In this document: in pieces, positions 9,403-18,292 of the stretch
Position numbering within the stretch: position 1 is the first letter of the stretch
Layout of the letters: each line of letters starts with the position of its first letter
Assembly: GCF_017498545.1 (NCBI RefSeq)
Contig: NZ_CP071793.1
Location: 9,976,256-10,040,255 of the forward strand
Reading direction: 5' to 3'
From: Sulfidibacter corallicola
GTDB lineage: Bacteria; Acidobacteriota; Holophagae; Acanthopleuribacterales; Acanthopleuribacteraceae
Length of the DNA stretch: 64,000 nt
Notes under the pieces: model-generated
Told to the model about the DNA's origin: nothing
Seen by the model: only the letters and a program-made list of their open reading frames with translations
Database searches by the model: none
Translations under genes and position numbers: made by a program

Positions 9403-11397
9403 TCAGCTTTCGGCCTCGTCGGCCTCGATCTCGACCAGGAGCTGGCGGTCGGCAACCTGCTGGTCGACCGCCACGTGCACCGCCTTGATGCGACCCGATG
9501 CGCCGGCGCACATGCGGTGCTCCATCTTCATCGCTTCGAGCACCACGACCGTCTCGCCCGCCTGCACGGCCTGGCCCGCTTCGACGGCCACCCGCGCCAC
9601 ACGGCCGCTCATGACCGCCGTCACCTGCCCGCCGCCCGTCTCGTCGGACTTGGCCGGAGGCACCAGGCTCACATCCTCGCAGCGCCAACTGGCCTGGGCA
9701 TCGCTGATCCAGACCGCCTCACCCTCGAACGCCACGCACACCCGTCGATCCACGCCGTCGCAGCGATAGCGCTGCAGGCCGTCGCGGGCATCCAACCACC
9801 GGAACCGGTGCACGGCCTCCCCGCTGATCACCTCCAACGCGTCGTCGCCCACCTCGCGTGTGGCGATCTCGTAGACGGTGTCGCGCACGCGAATCCGGCA
9901 CGGCCGCAACGGCGCGTTGGCGCTGATCCAACCGCCCAGCTCGGCGGGAATGCCGGCGGCTCGCTGGGCCCGCTGCCGCCAGGCCAAAGCGGCGAGACCC
10001 AGGACCTGCGTGCTCGGCTCCTGGGCGCGGCGCCTGGCATCGGTAAACGCGTTGGCCAGGAACGAAGTGTCCGCAGTGCCTGCCGCGAAGGTCTCGTGGT
10101 CCAAGACTTCCGACAGGAAGGCGCGGTTGGTTCGCACACCCAGCAGGTGGGTTTGGGACAGGGCTCGCCGCATGCGCGCCAGCGCCTCCCTTCGATCGGT
10201 GCCGTGCACGATGATCTTGGCCAGCATGGGATCGTAGTGAGGCGAAACCGTCATGCCTTCGGCCAGAGCGTGATCGATGCGCACGAAGTCTTCGCCGCAG
10301 GGATGCCAACGCAACACGCGACCGGTCTGGGGCAGGTAGCCCGCCGCGGGGTCTTCGGCGTAGAGCCGGACTTCCAGCGCGTGGCCCTGGAGCGCGACTT
10401 GTCGTTGTTCCATCGGCAGTGCCCGCCCTGCCGCGATATCGATCTGCAGCGCGACCAAATCGATGCCGGTCACCAGTTCGGTCACGGGATGTTCCACCTG
10501 GAGCCGGGTGTTCATCTCCAGGAAATAGAACCGTCCCTCGCCATCCAGCAGGAACTCGACGGTGCCGAGACCCACGTAACCCACCGCCCGTGCCGCCGCG
10601 ATCGCCGCCTCGCCCATGCGACTGCGCAATGCCGTGTCCACGGCCGGGGACGGCGCCTCTTCGATCACTTTTTGATGACGGCGCTGCACCGAGCAATCGC
10701 GCTCGCCCAGGTGCAGGGTCTTGCCGTTGCGATCCGCCACCACCTGAATCTCCACGTGGCGCCCGCCGACGATGGCCTTCTCCAAAATCAACTCGCCGTC
10801 GCCGAATGCGTTTTCGGCCTCCGACCGGGCGGAATCCAGAGCTTCGGCCAGCTCGGCCGCATCGCCCACCAAACGCATGCCGCGACCTCCGCCGCCGGCC
10901 GCGGCCTTGATCATGACCGGGTAGCCCAGCTCCTCCGCCGCCGATCGCACGGCTTCGAGGTGCGAACCCTCCAAGGTGCGGCCCGGTACACAGGGCACAC
11001 CGGCCGCAACCATGCGCTCCTTGGCGATGCGTTTGTTGCCCATCAGGCGGATCGCCTCGGCGCCCGGTCCGATGAAGACCAGACCCGCACGGGCACAGGC
11101 CTCGGCGAAGGCCGGATTCTCGGCCAGGAACCCGTAACCGGGATGAACCGCGTCGGCACCGGTTCGCTGCGCCGCCGCGACCACGGCCTCGATGTCGAGG
11201 TATCCGCCGCTTGGGGTGTCGACCTCGAGCGAGACGGCCTCGTCGGCCGCGGCCACGTGCGGTGCCTCGCGGTCGACCTCGCTGTAGACGGCCACGGTTC
11301 GATGACCCAGTTGCCGCGCCGCGCGGGCAATGCGCACGGAGATCTCGCCACGATTGGCGATCAGGATCTTGGAGAAGGGCGTGGTCGGGGCGGTCAT
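9403..11397 (-). CDS. Biotin-dependent acyl-CoA carboxylase alpha subunit (AtuF/LiuD-like)
   Basis: A 664-residue biotin carboxylase plus biotin carrier subunit. The N-terminus ILIANRGEISVRIARAARQLG is the classic biotin carboxylase start. A glycine-rich ATP-grasp loop (KAAAGGGGRGMR) and the catalytic stretch FLEMNTRLQVEHPVTE follow. The C-terminal carrier domain has the biotinyl-Lys motif EAMKMEHRM. Start 11397 is supported by AGGGAGA upstream. As the last gene of the leftward atu-like operon it pairs with the carboxyltransferase encoded at 13750-15366 to carboxylate a branched enoyl-CoA. Context favours geranyl-CoA carboxylase (AtuF); a 3-methylcrotonyl-CoA carboxylase (LiuD/MccA) role or dual use is possible. 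Confidence 0.92.
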   Translation of the reverse strand: MTAPTTPFSKILIANRGEISVRIARAARQLGHRTVAVYSEVDREAPHVAAADEAVSLEVDTPSGGYLDIEAVVAAAQRTGADAVHPGYGFLAENPAFAEACARAGLVFIGPGAEAIRLMGNKRIAKERMVAAGVPCVPGRTLEGSHLEAVRSAAEELGYPVMIKAAAGGGGRGMRLVGDAAELAEALDSARSEAENAFGDGELILEKAIVGGRHVEIQVVADRNGKTLHLGERDCSVQRRHQKVIEEAPSPAVDTALRSRMGEAAIAAARAVGYVGLGTVEFLLDGEGRFYFLEMNTRLQVEHPVTELVTGIDLVALQIDIAAGRALPMEQRQVALQGHALEVRLYAEDPAAGYLPQTGRVLRWHPCGEDFVRIDHALAEGMTVSPHYDPMLAKIIVHGTDRREALARMRRALSQTHLLGVRTNRAFLSEVLDHETFAAGTADTSFLANAFTDARRRAQEPSTQVLGLAALAWRQRAQRAAGIPAELGGWISANAPLRPCRIRVRDTVYEIATREVGDDALEVISGEAVHRFRWLDARDGLQRYRCDGVDRRVCVAFEGEAVWISDAQASWRCEDVSLVPPAKSDETGGGQVTAVMSGRVARVAVEAGQAVQAGETVVVLEAMKMEHRMCAGASGRIKAVHVAVDQQVADRQLLVEIEADEAES

Positions 11398-11615
11398 GAT
11401 TGTCTCCCTGGGGTGCGTCGGTGAGGTGGAAGTAACTGCTGTGATGGAGGTTGCGTCGCGAAGGTCAAGTGATGACAAGTGGACGAGGCGGGATCGACTC
11501 GGCTCGGTGGCCTACGCCAACCCACGCCAGGGCCGAACGAAACGTCGACCAACCCGCCGAACCTGTCGCCACGCCACGGGAACCAAAAATCGCCATTCGG
11601 CTCGCTCCGATTCGT

Positions 11616-12449
11616 TCAGGACGACGGCGGAGGTTCAGCCCAGATGGGCTTGCGTTTCTGACTGAAGGCGCGCGTGCCCTCCTGGCCCTCCTCGCCGCGA
11701 ATGCAACTGGAGAAGGCCCGGGCCGCGTCGTCCAGCAAGGTCTCCAGCGGCACTTGGCCCACCTGCAACATCAGGCGCTTGGTCACGCTGTTGGCCTGGG
11801 GACCACAATGACGAATGCCTTCGCACACCGCCTCCAATTCGGCCTTGAGACCGGCCTCGTCCGAGGCCACGCGGTGCACCAACCCCAACCGCAGGGCTTC
11901 CCTGCCCCGAAACCGAAGTCCCGTCAGGGCCAAGTAGCGCGCTTGCGTCAAACCGATCCGGCGCACGACGAACGGCGCGATCTGGGCCGGGGGAATGCCC
12001 AGCCCCGTTTCGGGCAACCCGAAGCGCGCCTCCACATGGCACAAGGCCACGTCGGACACACAGGCCAACCCGAAACCGCCCCCCAAGACGTTGCCTTCCA
12101 GGACCGCGATCACCACTTGGGGCAATCGATCGGTCAGGCAGAGCAGGTCGCCGAAGGCCCGATTCAGCTCGAAGAAGGGATCTTCGTCGGCGCCCATCTC
12201 GGCATGTCGCGAGCGGTCGGCCGCCGCGGCCATGTCCTTGATGTCGCCGCCCGCGCAAAAGTGCCCGCCGGAGCCGCGCAGGATGACGGCCCGAATTTCG
12301 TCACTCTCGGACACCGCCATCAGGACCCGGCTGAGCTCGCGCACCATCTCCAGGTTCATGGCGTTGCGCACGTGCGGCCGATCGAAATAGATGCTCAGGA
12401 ACCCGTTCTCGCGCTGTAACAGCAGGTGTTCGCACTGTCCCAGTTCCAT
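11616..12449 (-). CDS. Enoyl-CoA hydratase/isomerase family protein (AtuE/LiuC-like)
   Basis: A 277-residue crotonase-fold protein. The oxyanion-hole segments are visible as SGGHFCAGGDIKDM and GNVLGGGFGLACVSD, followed by ARFGLPETGLGIPP, which carries the usual catalytic Glu region. In an atu or liu pathway it would hydrate isohexenylglutaconyl-CoA or methylglutaconyl-CoA made by the carboxylase. The ATG overlaps the upstream dehydrogenase stop by one base (TGATG), with GGGAGG just upstream; a GTG one codon earlier is also possible. About 220 bp without a gene separate it from the carboxylase alpha gene. Confidence 0.88.
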   Translation of the reverse strand: MELGQCEHLLLQRENGFLSIYFDRPHVRNAMNLEMVRELSRVLMAVSESDEIRAVILRGSGGHFCAGGDIKDMAAAADRSRHAEMGADEDPFFELNRAFGDLLCLTDRLPQVVIAVLEGNVLGGGFGLACVSDVALCHVEARFGLPETGLGIPPAQIAPFVVRRIGLTQARYLALTGLRFRGREALRLGLVHRVASDEAGLKAELEAVCEGIRHCGPQANSVTKRLMLQVGQVPLETLLDDAARAFSSCIRGEEGQEGTRAFSQKRKPIWAEPPPSS

Positions 12450-13606
12450 CACCGACCTCCCGGGGGAATCAGGCCCATCAACTTGCCGATGATGCCGAGC
12501 ATGACTTCATCGGTGCCACCCCCGATCGAGATCAGGCGCATGTCCCGGTAGGCGCGCGTGACCGGGGTCTCCCACATGAAGCCCATGCCGCCCCAATACT
12601 GGAGGCAGGCGTCGGTGACCTCGCGCGCCAACCGGCCGGATTTCAACTTGGCCATCGACGCCAGCAGGGTCACGTCCTGGCCCGAGAGATAACACTCGCA
12701 ACAGCGATAGACCAGCGACCGCAACGCCTCGATTTCGGTGGCGAGTTCGCCGAGCCGGAAGTGGATCGACTGGTTGTCCAGAATCGGCTGACCGAAGGCC
12801 TTGCGTTGGCGTGCGTATTCGATCGTGTCCAACACCACCCATTCCAAGCCTTTGAGAATGCTCGCCGCGGCGAACATGCGTTCCTCCTGGAACTGGATCA
12901 TCTGGTACTTGAAGCCGTGGCCTTCTTCCCCGATCAGGAACCGCTGGGGTACCCGCACATTGTCGAAGAAAATCTGGGCGGTGTCGCTGCTGCGCATGCC
13001 CAGTTTGTCCAGCTTGGTCGAGAAGGTGACGCCGTCGGTTTTCAGCGGCACGGCGATCAGGCTCTTGTTCTTGTGGCTGGGACCGTCGGAGGTGTTGACC
13101 AACAGGCACACCCAATCGGCCTGGGTGGCATTGGTGATCCACATCTTGGTGCCGTTGATGACGTAATCGCCGCCGTCCTTTTTCGCGGTGGTCTTGATCG
13201 CGGCCACATCGGAACCGGCATGGGGTTCGCTGACCCCGATACAGGCGACGTACTCGCCGCTGATGCTGGGCTCGAGGAATTCGCGGCGCACTTCGTCGCT
13301 ACCGAACCGGGCCAGCGCCGGGGTCGCCATGTCGGTCTGGACGCCGATCGCCATCGGTAGGGCGCCGCAGCGGATGGTGCCCAATTCCTCGGCGAAGGCC
13401 ACGCCGAAACTGTAGTCCAGGCCGAGGCCGCCGAACTTTTCGGGCTTGGTGATGCCCAGCAAGTCCAGCTCGCCCATTTTGCGGAAGATGTCGTGGGCCG
13501 GGAACATGCCCTCCCGTTCCCAGGTCTCGACGTGGGGATTGATTTCTTTCTCGATAAATTGGCGCACGTTCTCTCTCAGTGCGTCGTGTTCCTCGGTAAA
13601 CAACAT
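12449..13606 (-). CDS. Acyl-CoA dehydrogenase (AtuD/isovaleryl-CoA dehydrogenase-like)
   Basis: A 385-residue FAD-dependent acyl-CoA dehydrogenase of normal length. Family landmarks are ACIGVSEPHAGSDVAAIKTTA (flavin/substrate contact), WITNATQADWVCLLV, and the C-terminal RDMRLISIGGGTDEVMLGIIG. In the operon context it would oxidise citronellyl-CoA to geranyl-CoA (AtuD) or isovaleryl-CoA to methylcrotonyl-CoA (LiuA). The start has AGGAGTGA upstream. The gene is coupled by overlap to the hydratase gene downstream. Confidence 0.9.
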   Translation of the reverse strand: MLFTEEHDALRENVRQFIEKEINPHVETWEREGMFPAHDIFRKMGELDLLGITKPEKFGGLGLDYSFGVAFAEELGTIRCGALPMAIGVQTDMATPALARFGSDEVRREFLEPSISGEYVACIGVSEPHAGSDVAAIKTTAKKDGGDYVINGTKMWITNATQADWVCLLVNTSDGPSHKNKSLIAVPLKTDGVTFSTKLDKLGMRSSDTAQIFFDNVRVPQRFLIGEEGHGFKYQMIQFQEERMFAAASILKGLEWVVLDTIEYARQRKAFGQPILDNQSIHFRLGELATEIEALRSLVYRCCECYLSGQDVTLLASMAKLKSGRLAREVTDACLQYWGGMGFMWETPVTRAYRDMRLISIGGGTDEVMLGIIGKLMGLIPPGGR

Positions 13607-13749
13607 GGGGTCACTCCTGGCGATGGGTTCTGAAATGGTGCGGTGCGCGGTGGCAATGTCGGTAAAGAGGCGTCAATGGGAAAGGTAGGTCGATTTCGAG
13701 GTGGCGGCGACGAGAAGGTCCTCGCCTCGGCCGGCTCGGCGCGCGTGCC

Positions 13750-15366
13750 TCACATGCGGGCCACGCCGAAACTGTTGGCATGCAACGGTCGGCTCTCCGA
13801 TTCGGCACAAATCGAAAGCAGGAAGGCCAATACCTTGCGGGAATCGCGCGGATCGATGATGCCGTCGTCCCACAGGCGCGCCGACCCGAACATGACGTCC
13901 GACTCCTCGCGCATGCGGGCGATGATCTGGCGTTCCATGGCCTCCAGATGCTGCGGCGGCATCGGCAAGCCGCCGCGTTTGGCCTTGGCGGCCGTGATGA
14001 TCGACATGACCTTGGCGGCCTGCTCGGCGCCCATGACGCCGACGCGTGCATTGGGCCACGAGAAGATGAAGCGCGGATCCATGCCGCGGCCGCACATGCC
14101 GTAGTTGCCCGCGCCGAAGGAACCGCCGATCACGAGCGTGATCTGGGGGACGGTGGCGTTGGCCACGGCCTGAATCATCTTGGAACCGTGTTTCACGATG
14201 CCGCCTCGCTCGGCTTCGGTGCCGACCATGTAGCCGGTGGTGTTTTGCAGGTAGACGAGTGGGGTCCCGCTCTGACAACACAGTTGAATGAACTGGGCGG
14301 CCTTGACCGCACCCTTGGTGGTGATGGGCCCGTTGTTGCCGATGAGCCCGCAGACCCGGCCCTGGATCTCGGCGCGTCCGCAGATCGTGAAGTGTTCGTA
14401 GGCCTCCTTGAATTCGGTGAACCGGGAATCGTCGACGATGCGGGCGATCACTTCGCGCACGTCGTAGCTCCGCTTGAAGTCGATCGGGACCACCCCCACC
14501 AACTCCTCGATCGCGTATCGCGGGGGTCGCGATTCCTCGAATCGGGGTGTCCCATCCGCTTTGGGCCAACCGAGGCCGGCCACCACGTCGCGAGCGATGC
14601 GGACCGCGTCGCGATCGTCTTCGGCCAGGAACTCCGCCGTGCCGGCCTCGCGACCGTGCATATCGGCACCGCCCAGGTCTTCGTCGGTGGCGATCTCGCC
14701 GGTGGCCGCCCGCAGAAGTGGCGGACCCGCCAAAAAGACCTTGGCCGCCTTGCGCACCATGATGACGTAGTCGGAAAGGCCCGGGATGTAGGCGCCGCCC
14801 GCCGTCGAGGAGCCGTGAACGATGGTGATCTGCGGGATGCCCGCGGCCGAGAGGCGCGCCTGATTGGCGAAGCCGCGTCCTCCCTCGATGAACACTTCCG
14901 ATTGGTAGGTGAGATTGGCGCCGGCCGATTCCACCAGGAACACCAGCGGCAACCGGTTCTCCAGGGCGATCTGCTGACACCGCAGGTTCTTCTGCAGGCC
15001 CGCCGGCGATATGGCGCCGCCCTTGACCGCGCTGTTGCTGGCCATGACCATGCAGCGCACGCCGGAAACGTAGCCGATCCCGCTGATCACGCCACCGCCG
15101 GCCTCGCTGCCGTCGCGATCGTCGTGGCGCCGGTAACCGGCCAACGAAAAGAGCTCGAGGAACGGCGTGCCGGGATCCAACAACAGGGCGATGCGTTCCC
15201 GCGGCAGGAGTTGGCCGCGTTTGGCGAACTTCGGCCGCGCTTTTTCCTCTCGCGCGGTCAGACGCGCTTCCGCCTCGCGAAAGCGCGCGATCTCGGCGAG
15301 CATGTCGTCGCGATTCTGCCGGAACAGGTCACCGGCGACATCGATGTGGGAATCCAAAATGGTCAT
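13750..15366 (-). CDS. Acyl-CoA carboxyltransferase beta subunit (AtuC/LiuB-like)
   Basis: A 538-residue carboxyltransferase with the N- and C-terminal crotonase-like domains of propionyl/methylcrotonyl/geranyl-CoA carboxylases. Visible landmarks are VESAGANL near the acyl-CoA site, the glycine pair in STAGGAYIPGLSDY and, in the second half, GSFGAGNYGMCGRG and the segment MGAEQAAKVM. It supplies the transferase step to the biotinylated subunit encoded at 9403-11397. The start at 15366 lies four bases after the AtuA stop; an ATG four codons upstream (15378) would overlap that gene and is equally possible. Substrate assignment between geranyl-CoA and methylcrotonyl-CoA is not settled by what I can see. 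Confidence 0.92.
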   Translation of the reverse strand: MTILDSHIDVAGDLFRQNRDDMLAEIARFREAEARLTAREEKARPKFAKRGQLLPRERIALLLDPGTPFLELFSLAGYRRHDDRDGSEAGGGVISGIGYVSGVRCMVMASNSAVKGGAISPAGLQKNLRCQQIALENRLPLVFLVESAGANLTYQSEVFIEGGRGFANQARLSAAGIPQITIVHGSSTAGGAYIPGLSDYVIMVRKAAKVFLAGPPLLRAATGEIATDEDLGGADMHGREAGTAEFLAEDDRDAVRIARDVVAGLGWPKADGTPRFEESRPPRYAIEELVGVVPIDFKRSYDVREVIARIVDDSRFTEFKEAYEHFTICGRAEIQGRVCGLIGNNGPITTKGAVKAAQFIQLCCQSGTPLVYLQNTTGYMVGTEAERGGIVKHGSKMIQAVANATVPQITLVIGGSFGAGNYGMCGRGMDPRFIFSWPNARVGVMGAEQAAKVMSIITAAKAKRGGLPMPPQHLEAMERQIIARMREESDVMFGSARLWDDGIIDPRDSRKVLAFLLSICAESESRPLHANSFGVARM

Positions 15367-15370
15367 GGCA

Positions 15371-17182
15371 TCATCCATCCGTCGTGGGCGCGTTTTGCTG
15401 TGCCCGGGCCGCCAACTCGGCCGGCAGCGGCACCGGCATTTCCAGCAGGATCTGGGCGTAGGCCTTGCCCTGGGGATCGGGCCGCAGGCTGGCCATACCG
15501 CCACCGCCTAGGCTCTGACCCAGCAAAAAGTTGAGACCGCGCACGCCTGGCAGGTCCCAGCGCACGACTTCACCGTCCATGAGGTGATCGAACCAGTGGC
15601 GCACGGCATCGGGCGTCAAAGCGGCGCGCAGGTAGGGCAGGTAGACCGGATCGCGGGCGATGACGCCGATGTTGGCGTGATCGCCCTTGTCGCCGCTGCG
15701 CGCCCAGGCGAGGCGAACCAGCGGCACCCGGGCATCGCAGGGATCGGTTTCGAGGGCTCCGTAGGTAGCCGGTTGAACGATCTCGGGGTCGAAGCCACCG
15801 CTGGTTTCGAGCGGGACCGCCCACCGTTCCTCGCCCAGGACCACTTCCGCGGCCACGCGATCCTTGGGCATCAGGAATTGGAACAGGCGGATCGCAGGCG
15901 TCGGATGTGGCCGTCCGCCGATCAGGCCGGTCAAGCCCGGGGCCATGGCGGTACCGGCCTGGGCGATTTCGCGGGCGAACAGGCCCAAGGCCTCCTTGCG
16001 TGGGTGCCGCACCGAAAGGCGAACCGTCACTTCGCGACTGTCGCCGCGTGGTCCGCGCGGTCCATAACTGTCCTCTGCGCCCAACACGGCCACTTCAGCC
16101 GCCTGAAAGTCGTCGAAGCCGAGGACCTGGAACATGCCGCGCACCTTGGCGATAATTGCCTGACCCACGCGGCGCCCTTTGGCCACCGCGTCCATGCCCA
16201 TCAGCAGAAAGGCCACATCGGCGCGGTATCCGTCCAGGAAAGTCGCACACACTTTATATGTATCCGTCGGTGGATGACCCGAGGCGCCGCTGACCCGCAC
16301 CCGATCCGGGCCGTCCTGATCGAGGCGGACCCGGCTGAAATCACAGACCACGTCGGGCAGGATGTAGCGGGCCGGATCGCCCATTTCGTAGACGAACTGC
16401 TCGCCGACGGTGGCGGGGGTGACCAGGCCCCCGGTCCCCGGGGGTTTGCTCACCACGAAGCCACCATCGGCGCCGCAGGTGATGACCGGGAAACCCATGT
16501 TCTCGAACCCCGGGACCCGGTGCCAATCGGTGAAGTTCCCGCCGGTGCAATGGGTGCCGCACTCGATGATGTGCCCGGCCAGGCAGCCGGCCGCCAGCAG
16601 ATCGTAGTCATCCCACTTCCAGCCGAAGGTGTGTACGAGGGGTGCAAGCGCCAGGGCGCTGTCCACGCAGCGTCCGGTGATGACGATGTCGGCACCCCGG
16701 TCCAGAGCCGCCACGATGGGCGCGGCACCCAGGTAGGCGTTGGCACTCACGAGCCGTTCGGGTAGGGGCTCGCCCGTTTCCATGTCGCGGGGATCGACGG
16801 CACGCAAGGCCTCGACTTGCGACATCAGGTCGTCGCCGAGGACCACGGCGATGCGCAGGGAGAGCCCGGCCTCGTCGACGAGCGCCTGAAGCGCGTCGCG
16901 ACAGGCAAGCGGATTGACGCCGCCGGCGTTGGCGACGACGCGAATCCCCTGTTCCTGAATGGCGGGCAGCAGGGGCCGCAGGACCTGAACGAAGTCGGGC
17001 GGGTAGCCGGCGGCGGGATCTTTGAGTTTTTTCCCGGCGAGCAGAGACATGGTGATCTCGGCCAAATAATCGAAAGTCAAGAAATCGACGGCGCGCGCAC
17101 GCACCAATTGGGCGGCGGCCGCCTGGGAATCGCCCCAAAAGGCGGAAGCGTTGCCGATCCGGATCGTATCAGGAGAAACCAT
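15371..17182 (-). CDS. atuA: AtuA family protein (DUF1446 plus C-terminal AtuA-like domain)
   Basis: A 603-residue protein of the acyclic terpene utilisation AtuA family. The N-terminal DUF1446 domain begins IRIGNASAFWGDS and contains RVVANAGGVNPLACRDAL and DIVITGRCVDSALALAPL. A shorter AtuA-like C-terminal domain carries RLAWARSGDKGDHANIGVIARDP (given here only as a landmark region near residue 505). The biochemical activity of the family is not firmly known, but it marks terpenoid and branched acyl-CoA gene clusters. The start at 17182 follows GGAGAGGTGG. It is the first gene of the leftward operon and is divergent from a TetR gene; a sigma-70-like promoter lies at 17261-17290. Confidence 0.92.
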   Translation of the reverse strand: MVSPDTIRIGNASAFWGDSQAAAAQLVRARAVDFLTFDYLAEITMSLLAGKKLKDPAAGYPPDFVQVLRPLLPAIQEQGIRVVANAGGVNPLACRDALQALVDEAGLSLRIAVVLGDDLMSQVEALRAVDPRDMETGEPLPERLVSANAYLGAAPIVAALDRGADIVITGRCVDSALALAPLVHTFGWKWDDYDLLAAGCLAGHIIECGTHCTGGNFTDWHRVPGFENMGFPVITCGADGGFVVSKPPGTGGLVTPATVGEQFVYEMGDPARYILPDVVCDFSRVRLDQDGPDRVRVSGASGHPPTDTYKVCATFLDGYRADVAFLLMGMDAVAKGRRVGQAIIAKVRGMFQVLGFDDFQAAEVAVLGAEDSYGPRGPRGDSREVTVRLSVRHPRKEALGLFAREIAQAGTAMAPGLTGLIGGRPHPTPAIRLFQFLMPKDRVAAEVVLGEERWAVPLETSGGFDPEIVQPATYGALETDPCDARVPLVRLAWARSGDKGDHANIGVIARDPVYLPYLRAALTPDAVRHWFDHLMDGEVVRWDLPGVRGLNFLLGQSLGGGGMASLRPDPQGKAYAQILLEMPVPLPAELAARAQQNAPTTDG

Positions 17183-17212
17183 GACCACCTCTCCATATGG
17201 GTGACAATCAGA

Positions 17213-17240
17213 AACCAAGAAAGCAGAAAACCAAGCAAGT
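17213..17240. promoter_or_regulatory. Putative TetR half-sites in the atuA leader
   Basis: Two direct half-sites, AACCAAGAAAGC (17213-17224) and AACCAAGCAAGT (17229-17240), share the arm of the palindrome at 17296-17315. They lie just downstream of the predicted start point for atuA, where binding would block transcription. This is inferred from motif recurrence only. Confidence 0.5.
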
Positions 17241-17260
17241 GATAGGTCGAGCTTGAAGGC

Positions 17261-17290
17261 ATTCTAGCAGCATTTTCAGGATCGTTTCAA
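17261..17290 (-). promoter_or_regulatory. Predicted sigma-70 promoter of the atuA operon
   Basis: On the minus strand a -35 element TTGAAA (17290-17285) is followed by an 18-bp spacer and a -10 element TAGAAT (17266-17261); each matches five of six consensus bases. The expected start point is near 17255, giving a leader of about 70 nt before the AtuA ATG. Confidence 0.65.
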
Positions 17291-17295
17291 GTCCA

Positions 17296-17315
17296 AACCA
17301 AGCGCTTGCTTGGTT
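17296..17315. promoter_or_regulatory. TetR-type palindromic operator
   Basis: AACCAAGCGCTTGCTTGGTT is a perfect inverted repeat: 8-bp arms AACCAAGC/GCTTGGTT around GCTT. It overlaps the -35 element of the divergent TetR promoter and sits next to the -35 of the atuA promoter, the usual place for an autoregulating TetR repressor that controls both directions. Confidence 0.75.
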
Positions 17316-17334
17316 ATCCTTTTACTGTTATCAT
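17306..17334 (+). promoter_or_regulatory. Predicted sigma-70 promoter of the tetR gene
   Basis: A -35 TTGCTT (17306-17311), a 17-bp spacer and a -10 TATCAT (17329-17334) point at the TetR gene. The -35 box lies inside the palindromic operator, consistent with autorepression. Confidence 0.6.
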
Positions 17335-17396
17335 GAGGGTGGCTTCCCCGCTCGCCGTCGTCCGCCGCTTTCCTCCCGACCTCACAGGAGACCGCC

Positions 17397-17975
17397 ATGA
17401 CCAGCCACGTCAAAGATCGCCGCCAAGAATTACTTCAGGCCGCCGCGCGCCTCTTCCGCGAGAAGGGGTTCGCCAAGACCACCGTCCGCGACATTTCGCG
17501 CGCCGTGGGGTTGCAGTCCGGCAGCCTCTTTCATCATTTCGCCACCAAGGAGGACATCCTCTACGGCCTGATGGTGGACGTGATCGAGCTCAACACCGCC
17601 CGCCTGCAACGGGCCTTCGACGAGGCGGACAGCGCCGCGAGCCGCGTCCTGGCCCTGATCCGGGCGGAACTGGAGGCGATCCACGGAGAAACGCGGGACG
17701 CCATGACAGTGCTCGTTTTCGAGTGGCGCCAATTGACGGAGGGCCGTCGCGAGGACGTCTTGAACCTGCGCGATCGCTACGAAGCCCTGTGGCTGCGCGC
17801 CCTGGAGGGCCTCGCGGCCGAGGGTCGCACGGCCGTGGAGAGTTTCACGTTGCGACGGCTGTTGGTGGGCGCCATCAGTTGGACGGTCAATTGGTACAAG
17901 CCCACCGGCAGCATGGATCTGGACACCTTGGCCGAGCAGGTCCTGACTCTGGCGCTCAAGAACCCGGAGGCTTGA
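17397..17975 (+). CDS. TetR/AcrR family transcriptional regulator (AtuR/LiuR-like)
   Basis: A 192-residue TetR regulator. The N-terminal helix-turn-helix is clear: RRQELLQAAARLFREKGFAK, then TTVRDISRAVGLQSGSLFHHFATKEDIL (residues about 27-55). The C-terminal ligand domain has no close cue, but effectors of such regulators in terpene/leucine clusters are usually acyl-CoAs or the free compounds. It is divergent from atuA, and a perfect palindrome plus related half-sites lie between them, so it most likely represses the catabolic operon and itself. The start ATG follows a GGAG-containing stretch. Confidence 0.9.
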   Translation: MTSHVKDRRQELLQAAARLFREKGFAKTTVRDISRAVGLQSGSLFHHFATKEDILYGLMVDVIELNTARLQRAFDEADSAASRVLALIRAELEAIHGETRDAMTVLVFEWRQLTEGRREDVLNLRDRYEALWLRALEGLAAEGRTAVESFTLRRLLVGAISWTVNWYKPTGSMDLDTLAEQVLTLALKNPEA

Positions 17976-18111
17976 GTCAATCGCCCTCGCCGGCGTCTCG
18001 CGCTTCGGATCCACGCCCTGCGTTTCCAGGCGAGGGATAAGTTTGCCCACGAATCACGCGAATTGACACGAATCAAAGCACTTCCACGTGACTGTCCCCG
18101 CAACCCTTGTC

Positions 18112-18292
18112 TGGCGAAGGGCCATAGGTCGCGCTTCTGAAAAATGAAACAGGAACCCATGAAGATCGGAAACCAGGAAAGAACAGGCCGTTCGTGGCAC
18201 ACCATGGCCATGCTCTTCATGGTTTCAATTTTTTCTGGCTTCCTGATTTTGTTTTGACGACGACAAGACCCATCTCGGGTTGAAAGCACCGT
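18112..18292 (+). repeat. R2 dispersed repeat, copy 1
   Basis: This stretch closely matches 58394-58582 in the same orientation. Shared landmarks in order are GCGAAGGGCCAT, GAAAAATGAA, AGGAACCCATGAA, CGGAAACCAGGAAAGAAC, TTTTGACGACG / TTTGACGACG and ATCTCGGGTTGAA. Divergence between the copies suggests an old element. No transposase and no clear terminal inverted repeats were seen. Confidence 0.8.

Noticed and set aside
8387..9455. Several overlapping 60-140-codon minus frames
   Set aside because: They run across repeat units and reproduce one another through the repeats; no starts or ribosome sites.
9397..11424. 675-codon plus-strand frame opposite the biotin carboxylase gene
   Set aside because: Shadow of a gene with clear biotin carboxylase and biotin-carrier motifs.
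13780..15534. 584-codon plus-strand frame
   Set aside because: Shadow of the carboxyltransferase gene.
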